A DNA stretch of 27,284 nt from a virus. Within the stretch, counting starts at the first letter, position 1. The number at the start of each line of letters is the position of its first letter. Position numbers and translations under genes: made by a program. Below the pieces are notes generated by a model. That model saw only the letters and a program-made list of their open reading frames with translations, ran no database searches and was not told the DNA's origin. The stretch lies in the IMG/VR virus record IMGVR_UViG_3300005577_000072, positions 1-27,284 of that record, one strand, 5' to 3'. Of the stretch, positions 7,449-14,202 are shown one piece after another.

Positions 7449-7702
7449 AACCTCTCCAGACAGACTGGCTGAAACACCTTTCTGAGCCTGATAGGCGAGA
7501 GAGTTTCGAAAAGACCCTTCGTAATAACACTCTCGTCTTTGCTCGATTGCAGGACATTATTACGGAGTGGGAAGAAACTATCCTCCGTCAGGAAACTAAA
7601 CCAGATCAATATTCTGTAGCCAATTGGGCCGAACTTCAAGCCCACAGAAACGGCAACAGAGAAATCATTCAAAAGCTGAAAGACCTAATCAGCTTCTTTT
7701 AA
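7445..7702 (+). CDS. Hypothetical protein between portal and scaffold (85 aa)
   Basis: I do not recognise a function. The product is entirely helical in appearance, charged and soluble, with a Trp-containing N-terminus (QTDWLKHLSEPDRRESFEKT) and a long central helix. It shows no cysteines or membrane spans. Its ATG overlaps the portal stop (ATGA), so translation is probably coupled. Small genes at this exact position are common in T7-like phages and may belong to head assembly. The gene is well supported by tight packing and by the absence of a competing frame. Confidence 0.7.
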   Translation: MKPLQTDWLKHLSEPDRRESFEKTLRNNTLVFARLQDIITEWEETILRQETKPDQYSVANWAELQAHRNGNREIIQKLKDLISFF

Positions 7703-7713
7703 AAAGGAATGTT

Positions 7714-8427
7714 ATGACCGATAACATCTTCGAAACTCCTGCTACCATGAAACTCGATGATCTCATGGGTGATGGTAAAAAGTATTCCGATCAAGACGCC
7801 GTGGCTAAAGCCCTCGTTGAAAAGGATACCTTCATCCAGAGATTAATCGATGAGAAACGACAACTCGAAGAGACCTTTCGAGAAAGAGAAAATGCCAGAG
7901 CCTTTGATGACCGTATTAAGGCTCTGGAACAGGCACAGTTGACCGAACGGACGGAACCTCCCGCTCGTGAAGTAACACCGCCTCAGCCATCAGTCGATCC
8001 CGCAAAGATCGAGGAAATGGTACAGCGTTCAATCGCTGAACGTGAAGCCCAGAACATCCGTTCTAGGAACCTCATCACAGTGAAAGACACGCTAACCGAG
8101 AAGATCGGTGAAGACTACACGAAATACGTTAAACAGCGTGCTGCTGAATTAAACATCGGCATGGATCAGTTGAACCAAATGGCGGCTAATACTCCACAGG
8201 CGTTTCTTGCCTTGGTATTGCCTAGCGACCGTACCCCCGAAAGCGTTGCCCCTCCGGCAAGTCGGGTTAACCCTGCGGCCTTCACGCCTCAGACAAACAG
8301 TCGCGGTAATAAGTATTACTCCGAGATGCGGAAGAGTGATCCCACCCGATACTTTACTCCAGCAGTGCAAATGGAGGAATTCCAAGAACTGAAACGGCAA
8401 GGTCCGGAGCGGTTCTACTCTTCATAA
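7714..8427 (+). CDS. Capsid assembly scaffolding protein
   Basis: I set the start at ATG 7714, which has AGGA at 7705-7708, instead of an in-frame TTG at 7624 that would lie inside the previous gene. The 237-aa product is acidic and helical. It has a coiled-coil-like stretch (about residues 30-75, rich in Glu/Arg/Lys/Gln), a Pro-rich linker near 80-95, a second helical region, and a C-terminus rich in Arg, Tyr and Pro. This composition and the place between portal and major capsid gene are typical of scaffolds, which nucleate the prohead around the portal and leave before packaging. The T7 counterpart is gp9. Sequence motifs of scaffolds are weak, so the call leans on position and composition. 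Confidence 0.82.
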   Translation: MTDNIFETPATMKLDDLMGDGKKYSDQDAVAKALVEKDTFIQRLIDEKRQLEETFRERENARAFDDRIKALEQAQLTERTEPPAREVTPPQPSVDPAKIEEMVQRSIAEREAQNIRSRNLITVKDTLTEKIGEDYTKYVKQRAAELNIGMDQLNQMAANTPQAFLALVLPSDRTPESVAPPASRVNPAAFTPQTNSRGNKYYSEMRKSDPTRYFTPAVQMEEFQELKRQGPERFYSS

Positions 8428-8439
8428 AGGAGACATTAG

Positions 8440-9390
8440 ATGTCTTTTTCAACCGCAACTAACGAGCATCTCATCCGCTCGAACCTGTGGTCGACCCGTC
8501 TCAAAGAGGTCCTTTTGGACGAACTCTTTGCGACTAAGTTCGTCGACATTATCACGGACTTCCCGGATGGCGATACTCTGAATATCCCGTCTATCGGTCA
8601 GGCTGAAGTACAGGACTACGTGGAAAACGCCGCTGTGCGTTACACCGCGATGGATACCGGTAACTTCACGTTCACCATTGACCAGTACAAGTCCACCGCG
8701 ACGTACATCACCGAGAAGATGAAACAGGACAGCTATGTCATGGGTCGTCTGATGGCTTCGTTCGTTCCCAAGCAGCATCGTGCTATTGCGAAGGAAATGG
8801 AAGTCAAGGTGCTGGACGTTGGTCCGACTGCTCAGACTGCCTCGAACTTGAACACGATCAACGGTGGCGATCACCGCTTCGTGGCCTCGGGTACGAACGC
8901 TGTCGTTCAGCCGAAGGACTTCGCGCGTGCGAACTACGCACTGACTATGGCGAACGTCCCGAATACCAACCGTATCGCGATTGTTCACCCGTCGGTGGCG
9001 TTTGCGCTGGAGACCAGCACGAACATCACGAACGTCTCGAACAACCCGCGTTGGGAAGGCATTATCGCTTCCGGTATCTCCACCGGTATGCGGTTCATTC
9101 GTAACGTCTACGGCTTTGACGTTTACGAGAGCCAGAACCTCAAACTGGTTGGCTCGGAAACCATTAACTCGGTCTCCGTCGGTGCTACCGGCGTTGCCAA
9201 CCTGTTCTTCTCGGCGACGCAGGACGTTCTCCCCTTCGTGGGATCGATCCGGCAGCCTCCGAAGGTTGACAGCGACTACAACAAGGACCTTCAGCGTGAA
9301 GAGTACGTGACGACTTGTCGTTACGGTTATAAACTCTTCCGTCCGGAGAACCTTGTGGTTGTCTTGTCCGCCACCGATCAGGTCTCGTAA
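8440..9390 (+). CDS. Major capsid protein (HK97-fold)
   Basis: The 316-aa product follows the scaffold and has the strong ribosome site AAAGGAG (8426-8432), seven bases before ATG, fitting high expression. Its codons are also the most biased in the window (many GTC, AAC, AAG, CTC, TCG). The protein shows the usual order for podovirus coat proteins: an N-terminal helix (STATNEHLIRSNLWSTRLKE), a beta/E-loop region near NIPSIGQAEVQDYVENAAVR, a spine-helix region after EKMKQDSYVMGRL, and a P-domain/A-domain segment with IAIVHPSVAFALE and YGFDVYESQNL. Hundreds of copies would build the icosahedral shell. The gene ends with TAA immediately followed by an in-frame TAG. The next gene begins nine bases later in the same reading phase. 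Confidence 0.9.
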   Translation: MSFSTATNEHLIRSNLWSTRLKEVLLDELFATKFVDIITDFPDGDTLNIPSIGQAEVQDYVENAAVRYTAMDTGNFTFTIDQYKSTATYITEKMKQDSYVMGRLMASFVPKQHRAIAKEMEVKVLDVGPTAQTASNLNTINGGDHRFVASGTNAVVQPKDFARANYALTMANVPNTNRIAIVHPSVAFALETSTNITNVSNNPRWEGIIASGISTGMRFIRNVYGFDVYESQNLKLVGSETINSVSVGATGVANLFFSATQDVLPFVGSIRQPPKVDSDYNKDLQREEYVTTCRYGYKLFRPENLVVVLSATDQVS

Positions 9391-9402
9391 TAGGAGGGTC
9401 AT

Positions 9403-9912
9403 ATGACTATTTGGCAGAACTCTGACGGTCTTGGTGTCAAGTTTGGTCGCGATGAAGCGGCTTCTCAGGACACTACCAAGAACCCCTCTGGTGAGGTAAA
9501 GGCATTCGGCGGTGTCCGCATCGCTGAATTTACCCTTGACCTTACCGATCTGACTACTTCCGGTCAGACCATTCTCTGGGATACGGCGACGTTCCCTAAG
9601 AATGCTCGGATCGAGGAGGTCGAAGTCGAAGTGGTTACCGGTGCTACCTCTGGTGGCTCGGCGACCCTTGACATCGGTCTCGTACGTTATGATCGAACCA
9701 CCGAAATCGACTTCGATGGTTTGGTTGCGGCCGCTGCGAAGGCCACCATCGACACCGCTGGTAAGCGTCTGAACCTTATCAATGGGTCGACGGCGGCCGG
9801 AGCACTCATCGGCACGACTACTGCGAACCCCGGTTTCGCGGTGGCTAAGGCAGGCACGGCGGTATTTACCGCTGGTGTGCTTCGTGTCCGCGTGAAGTGG
9901 TTCGGTGTCTAA
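9403..9912 (+). CDS. Probable head decoration / minor capsid protein
   Basis: The 169-aa product has the best ribosome site in the window (AGGAGGG, 9392-9398) and the same biased codons as the capsid gene, so it should be made in large amounts. The N-terminus (1-35) is hydrophilic. The rest reads as a beta-sandwich with strands such as RIAEFTLDLTDLTT, RIEEVEVEVVTG and a last strand LRVRVKWFGV. There are no cysteines or membrane spans. High expression directly after the capsid gene and before the terminator points to a shell-decorating or cementing protein, but a minor tail role is not excluded. The family was not recognised by name. Confidence 0.65.
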   Translation: MTIWQNSDGLGVKFGRDEAASQDTTKNPSGEVKAFGGVRIAEFTLDLTDLTTSGQTILWDTATFPKNARIEEVEVEVVTGATSGGSATLDIGLVRYDRTTEIDFDGLVAAAAKATIDTAGKRLNLINGSTAAGALIGTTTANPGFAVAKAGTAVFTAGVLRVRVKWFGV

Positions 9913-9919
9913 TCTTGAG

Positions 9920-9943
9920 GGGAGCCCTTCGGGGCTCCCTTCT
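9920..9943 (+). terminator. Rho-independent-type hairpin after the capsid genes
   Basis: GGGAGCCC (9920-9927), loop TTCG (9928-9931) and GGGCTCCC (9932-9939) form a perfect 8-bp stem closed by a C(UUCG)G tetraloop, followed by TTCTCCCTT. The U-run is short, so termination is probably partial. The place matches the T7 terminator Tphi behind gene 10 and would enrich capsid over tail transcripts. Confidence 0.85.
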
Positions 9944-9957
9944 CCCTTGGAGGTATA

Positions 9958-10572
9958 ATGACTGTAGCACATAAAAATCTCACGGGCACGGACCTCCATG
10001 TTATCAAGGGGGCTGACTCAGCTACCACAGGCCAAGTCCCGATTGCTAATGGCTCGGGTGATGCGCCTTTCGGTAAGTTGACCCATACAAGTCTCCAGAC
10101 TACGGGTAACCCTTTCGGAGCCCAGCTTTTCCATACCCGAGAGGAGCAGAGTGCCGGTGTCTCACCGAATTCGATTGGCAGTTTAAACACTTGGTCGACG
10201 GTTACACTGAATACATCTGTAACCAATGAAATCACATCCGCCTCACTGAGTTCTAACGGAATTATCCTTCCGGCAGGAACTTATTTTATCGATGCTGTCG
10301 TACCATCGTACTATGCGGCAGGCTCAACTAGTCAAGTGAAAATCCGCCTCTATAATAATACCACTTCGGCATCTATTATCGAAGGGCGATCAATCATTAT
10401 TTTTAATAGCATCGGTATGGTTTCAACCCTTAGCCTCAGAGGTCGGTTTACCCTGTCGGGCACAAGCACCTTGTATCTCCAACGATACGCTACTGGGAAC
10501 GTCTCTGGCGGGCAATCTTTCAATCACGGCACGGAAGTTTACAGTGAAGCTCTTGTCTGGAAGGTCGCCTGA
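9958..10572 (+). CDS. Minor structural protein with C1q/TNF-like beta domain
   Basis: This 204-aa gene is the first after the hairpin and has GGAGG at 9949-9953. The N-terminus (about 1-60) is a short Gly/Thr-rich adaptor with TGTDLHVIKGADSATTGQVP. The C-terminal about 130 residues read as a jelly-roll of the C1q/TNF-like kind. They include WSTVTLNTSV, GIILPAGTYFIDAVVPSYYA, QVKIRLYNNTTSASIIEGRS and GRFTLSGTSTLYLQRYATG, ending in a final strand ALVWKV. Such trimeric heads occur at tips of phage fibres or on capsids and often bind sugars. It overlaps the long fibre gene by one base (TGATG), so the two products probably act in the same appendage. The exact location in the virion is not shown. 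Confidence 0.65.
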   Translation: MTVAHKNLTGTDLHVIKGADSATTGQVPIANGSGDAPFGKLTHTSLQTTGNPFGAQLFHTREEQSAGVSPNSIGSLNTWSTVTLNTSVTNEITSASLSSNGIILPAGTYFIDAVVPSYYAAGSTSQVKIRLYNNTTSASIIEGRSIIIFNSIGMVSTLSLRGRFTLSGTSTLYLQRYATGNVSGGQSFNHGTEVYSEALVWKVA

Positions 10573-12467
10573 TGGCTAAGTTAACTCTCAGTGATCTTGC
10601 CTCGCTGACCGATGAGCAATCCGCTCTCTCGACGTTAAATAACAATAATTCGTCTGTAGAGGCAGCTTTAGAGAATACACTATCGCGGGACGGAACTTCC
10701 CCGAATACGATGCTTGCGTCGTTCGATATGAACGGCTTCCGTATTCTTAATCTTCCTCAACCGTCGTACCCGCTTGATCCCGTTCGACTGCAAGACTTAA
10801 CTGCTGCCGGGTTGTTCGTCACGGCTACGACTGGTACTTCAGGCCATACAGTTCCTTTTCTAGACGGGAACAACGTCTGGTCGGGCACGAACACCTATAG
10901 CGCCGCTGTTCAAATCAATGCGACATTGGGGATCGGAGCAGGGAATAAGATAGATTTTTCTAACGGGACTGAGATTAACCGTCAGGTTTCTGACGGCCAT
11001 ATGCAGCTCAAATCCCAGAACAATATCTTCGAGTTCCAAGGTGGCGCGACTTTCTCCGCTACGACGGACTCTACGTCCACGTCGACGGGGGCTATAACTA
11101 CTCTTGGTGGGATCGGTGTTGCTAAGAACCTAACTGCGGCAAGTCTCGTTGCATCGAACACCCTCTTCATAGGCACGGGGCCGACTACAAATTCCCCTCC
11201 TTCAAACACTGTTTTAAAAGTAATCACGACTGCTGGCCCATCAACTACTGTTCCATCTGGCACGGTGTTCTTTGACGTAAATAAAGACGACAATTACGGT
11301 GCCTATTGGAAATTCTTCTGGATGAACAATGACGGCAGTTCCGCGTCGACACTCGGCAGCCGGGTAGCTGGCACTGATGGCGACATTCTGAAAATCTGGC
11401 GGAATGTTACGGCGGGCACGAGCAGCGTCACAGTTCTATCGTCAGATGCCGCTACGTCCACCGTGACCGGTGCATTCCAAGTTGTTGGTGGTGCTGGCAT
11501 CGGTGGTGCAGCATGGATCGGGGGAGCGGTTGTCGGGTCCTCGACGATATCAGCGGCGGCGGCTAGTGGTTTTTATCTCGGGGCTAATAAACTTGCGGCT
11601 GTTAATACGAACTACCACAGTTTTTATGAGCCTGCTGGTGGTATCGCGATTGATCTCGGCAACGCTACCGATCCTACGAACTACTATTACAACACGACCC
11701 ACTCGTTCAAGCCTCGTGGTGGTGGCAGCTCGTTCCTATCTTTCACATCCTCGGGCCTGTCGTCTTCTTCGTCATCCGCCTTTGCGCCTAACTGGAGCAT
11801 CCTTAACACCGCGAACGATGCGAACTGTCCACTGTGGCAGTTCAATAAGAACAGAGCTGGTGGGCCAGTCAGCGTCAATGACTTCATGTTCTGGATACAA
11901 GTCGGGGGTTGTGACACTGGTAGTGTTATTCGTGAAGCCGCTGATTTCCGCGCAGAAGTCGATGCCGTAGCAGCCGGTTCTGTCTCCGGTCGTTGGCTCT
12001 GGCTGACGAGTAACGCTGGTTCAATCGCTGAGCGTATGCGGTTGACTTCTACTGGCGGTCTGAACCTCGGTACGTATGCTTCGGACCCCGGTGCTGGTAA
12101 CCTCAAAGCAACAGGCAGCATTCTCTCCATCGGTACAGCCGGTATCGGTTATGGCACGGGTGCTGGCGGTACGGTAACTCAGGCGACTAGCCGAACGACT
12201 GGTGTCACCCTCAATAAAACCTCTGGGGCGATTACACTCGTCTCGGCTGCTGGTTCGGCGTCCTACCAGACATTCACTGTAACCAACAGCACTGTCGCAG
12301 CTACCGACACCATCCATCTTAGCCAGAAGTCCGGTACGGATTTATACATCCTTCTCGTAACAAACGTCGCAGCAGGCAGTTTCAAGATTTCCTTCGCTAC
12401 AACTGGTGGCACAACCACCGAACAGCCGGTTATCAACTTCAACGTCATCAAAGGAGTAACCTCGTAA
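10572..12467 (+). CDS. Tail fibre protein
   Basis: The 631-aa product starts TGATG after the C1q-like gene, with GGAAGG at 10559-10564. Its N-terminal about 75 residues (LSDLASLTDEQSALSTLNNN, then LENTLSRDGTSPNTMLASFD, then MNGFRILNLPQP) match a widespread virion-anchor module of phage fibres. The middle is repetitive and rich in Gly, Ser, Thr and Ala. It holds two copies of a 'STSTGA...GGIGVAKNL' type repeat (about 165-195 and 295-325), as in other beta-helical fibres. The last about 95 residues (from TSRTTGVTLNKTSGAITL) resemble a conserved fibre C-terminal domain. No endosialidase-type chaperone signature is seen. It should bind the host surface. Its location between capsid and tail tube genes, away from the GH26 gene, gives the phage two adsorption loci. 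Confidence 0.82.
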   Translation: MAKLTLSDLASLTDEQSALSTLNNNNSSVEAALENTLSRDGTSPNTMLASFDMNGFRILNLPQPSYPLDPVRLQDLTAAGLFVTATTGTSGHTVPFLDGNNVWSGTNTYSAAVQINATLGIGAGNKIDFSNGTEINRQVSDGHMQLKSQNNIFEFQGGATFSATTDSTSTSTGAITTLGGIGVAKNLTAASLVASNTLFIGTGPTTNSPPSNTVLKVITTAGPSTTVPSGTVFFDVNKDDNYGAYWKFFWMNNDGSSASTLGSRVAGTDGDILKIWRNVTAGTSSVTVLSSDAATSTVTGAFQVVGGAGIGGAAWIGGAVVGSSTISAAAASGFYLGANKLAAVNTNYHSFYEPAGGIAIDLGNATDPTNYYYNTTHSFKPRGGGSSFLSFTSSGLSSSSSSAFAPNWSILNTANDANCPLWQFNKNRAGGPVSVNDFMFWIQVGGCDTGSVIREAADFRAEVDAVAAGSVSGRWLWLTSNAGSIAERMRLTSTGGLNLGTYASDPGAGNLKATGSILSIGTAGIGYGTGAGGTVTQATSRTTGVTLNKTSGAITLVSAAGSASYQTFTVTNSTVAATDTIHLSQKSGTDLYILLVTNVAAGSFKISFATTGGTTTEQPVINFNVIKGVTS

Positions 12468-12742
12468 TGGAAAAATTCAAGCTTATCTGGGAAAAACTCA
12501 AGCGAGAGTGGAAAACCTTCGCACTTCAGATTACTCTCTTTATCACCTCTGCATGGGAACTCGCTGTCGCTAATGGTGCGAACCTCCCCGATCTCTTCCA
12601 CTTCATTCCAGACGCCTACAAACCTTGGGTGCTTTTCGGCTTCGCGGCTGTGACCCTTCTGGTCCGCAAGTACACTCCGACTAACGTCGTAGTTCAAGCG
12701 CCGGAGCCCGCACCTGCTCCCGAGGCCCCCGCCGAGCAATAA
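12467..12742 (+). CDS. Putative holin (two membrane segments, Pro/Ala-rich tail)
   Basis: The 91-aa product has an AAGGAG site at 12451-12456 and a TAATG overlap with the fibre gene. It has a basic amphipathic start (1-16), a first hydrophobic segment at about 18-36, a short loop with LPDLFHFIPDAYKP, a second hydrophobic segment at about 52-67, and a Pro/Ala/Glu-rich cytoplasm-type tail (78-91). Two spans, small size and charged ends are usual in class II holins, which open the inner membrane at the lysis time. The next gene also encodes a membrane protein, so this pair may be holin and partner. Function is inferred from topology. Confidence 0.6.
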   Translation: MEKFKLIWEKLKREWKTFALQITLFITSAWELAVANGANLPDLFHFIPDAYKPWVLFGFAAVTLLVRKYTPTNVVVQAPEPAPAPEAPAEQ

Positions 12743-12743
12743 C

Positions 12744-13148
12744 ATGGAATGGTTCGCTAGTATTTTCAAGGGAGTTACGGAGGGGGTCGTAGGCCCCCTC
12801 TTTACCTATCTCAATAAGAAGGAAGACGTTTCCCTTGAGAAGTTCAAGGTCAATGGCGTAGTCGACACACAGGCGTTAGCTGCCCATGTAGAAGCCTTGA
12901 AGGTCCGGAGAGACGCTCTCCTAGAGGCTATGAAGTATCGGGGTATCCGGTTCTTCCAATATGCCTTTATGTTTCCTCTCGCCGTCTGGTTCAACGCAAG
13001 TTTATGGTTCGCTATTCTCCACCCCTATTGGGATGCTATTAAGAACCCCATGCCACTCGGCACCATCGGTGAAAATGTCCTGATGGCTGTAGTAGGCTTG
13101 TTGTTCCTTGCTAGTAAGATCGATGACTGGAAGCGGAGCACCAAATGA
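12744..13148 (+). CDS. Membrane protein with two spans, holin or lysis partner candidate
   Basis: The 134-aa product begins one base after the upstream stop. It has an amphipathic N-terminal part (MEWFASIFKGVTEGVVGPLF), a charged helical stalk (about 27-65) and two hydrophobic segments (about 68-92 and 107-124), ending in a basic tail DDWKRSTK. The layout of soluble stalk plus two or three helices recalls the 3TM-type holins linked to phages and gene transfer agents of Alphaproteobacteria, but I cannot confirm the family. Alternatives are an antiholin for the preceding gene or an inner-membrane virion-assembly protein. It overlaps the tail tubular gene by four bases (ATGA), so membrane and tail proteins share a transcript. 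Confidence 0.55.
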   Translation: MEWFASIFKGVTEGVVGPLFTYLNKKEDVSLEKFKVNGVVDTQALAAHVEALKVRRDALLEAMKYRGIRFFQYAFMFPLAVWFNASLWFAILHPYWDAIKNPMPLGTIGENVLMAVVGLLFLASKIDDWKRSTK

Positions 13149-13945
13149 AATACACCCTTCTTGATCTGACCCAGAATATTCTCTCTAGCATGGACGGTGA
13201 TGAAATCAATAGCATCGCCGATACGACCGAGAGTCGACAGGTTGTTGAAGTTATCAAGACGACGTATTTCAATCTCGTCGCCAATGGGGAATTGCCCAGA
13301 GATAACGATCTTTTCCAGCTAGTAGCCTCAGGTGATGCGACGAAGCCCGTTACCATGTCTCTGCCTGATGATGCGCAGGCTGTCTTCTGGGTTAAGTACG
13401 ATTACCAGACTACGGACAGCCCATACCCGAGCTTCCAAGAAATCCAAGCCATGCCGTTCGCGGACTTCGTGATCATGGTCACTAATCTGGATGCCACTGA
13501 TACGGCTGTTACGTCCTATTCGTATAATAACGGCGCTGCTAATTGGACGTTGTACTGTCGAAATGACGTAGCCCCGAGGTTCTATACTACTGCGAACGAT
13601 GGCACGATCCTTTTCGATGCGTATGACAATACAGTAGATAGTACCCTCCAGTCGAGTAAGACAATGGTTTACGGGCAGCTTGCTATGCCTTGGACCGAGA
13701 GCAATACATTCGTTCTCCCGCTCGACGACAAACAGTTTCAGCGTTTGCTGAATGAAGCGAAGTCTTTGGCGTATGCCGAGATTAAACAGACTGCCCACGC
13801 TAAGGCCGAGAAGACCGCTCGGGACCTTAAGATCGACCAGCAGGCCAGCAAGACGAAAGCATCGCTTATGGGTGATTACGATAAAGTTTTCATTCAGGGG
13901 CGTGTGAACTACGGCCAGCTAAAACCTACAGGAAGATATAAATAA
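13145..13945 (+). CDS. Tail tubular protein A (head-tail adaptor)
   Basis: The 266-aa product starts with the pattern of podovirus adaptor proteins of the T7 gp11 kind: MKYTLLDLTQNILSSMDGDE, then INSIADTTESRQVVEVIKTT, then YFNLV (helical bundle forming the ring below the portal). A beta-rich middle follows (VFWVKYDYQTTDSPYPSFQE and later strands), then a C-terminal helix (LLNEAKSLAYAEIKQTAHAK). The end, VNYGQLKPTGRYK, also fits this family, whose members often close with 'YGR'. Twelve copies would bridge portal and nozzle. It shares ATGA with the upstream gene and TAATG with the downstream one. It is a little longer than T7 gp11 (196 aa). Confidence 0.87.
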   Translation: MKYTLLDLTQNILSSMDGDEINSIADTTESRQVVEVIKTTYFNLVANGELPRDNDLFQLVASGDATKPVTMSLPDDAQAVFWVKYDYQTTDSPYPSFQEIQAMPFADFVIMVTNLDATDTAVTSYSYNNGAANWTLYCRNDVAPRFYTTANDGTILFDAYDNTVDSTLQSSKTMVYGQLAMPWTESNTFVLPLDDKQFQRLLNEAKSLAYAEIKQTAHAKAEKTARDLKIDQQASKTKASLMGDYDKVFIQGRVNYGQLKPTGRYK

Positions 13946-14202
13946 TGTATACCTTGCAAGACCAACTAGGTGACAAAGACTTATCGAAGACCCGTGTCTT
14001 TGATCTTGAGAACGGGAACAAACTCATCGCGAAGCAGACGGACCCATATGGCTTCTGGCGGCTTCATCTGGAAAAGGGTGAACTTCCGAAGTGGCTCGAC
14101 CAAGACTTCAACGAATGGGGTCAGGTATTGAAGGCCGTAGATCGTTATGGCCGAGAGCGCCAAATCGCTATTGCCGAGGTTAAGAACAAGAAGGGTCATT
14201 AA
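13945..14202 (+). CDS. Hypothetical protein between tail tubular A and B (85 aa)
   Basis: I do not recognise this family. The gene has AGGAAG at 13930-13935 and one-base overlaps with both tail genes, so it is very likely expressed with them. The product is highly charged and mixed alpha/beta, with aromatic-rich segments (TDPYGFWRLHLEKGELPKWL, 32-51) and a Lys-rich end. There are no cysteines or membrane spans. Its position suggests a tail assembly factor or small tail component; nothing in the sequence proves this. Confidence 0.68.
   Translation: MYTLQDQLGDKDLSKTRVFDLENGNKLIAKQTDPYGFWRLHLEKGELPKWLDQDFNEWGQVLKAVDRYGRERQIAIAEVKNKKGH

Noticed and set aside
8449-9999. 516-aa open frame on the minus strand opposite the capsid and decoration genes
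   Set aside because: It mirrors two highly codon-biased plus-strand genes that share the same phase. The translation is Arg/Val/Ser-rich without motifs, and it would run through the terminator hairpin.
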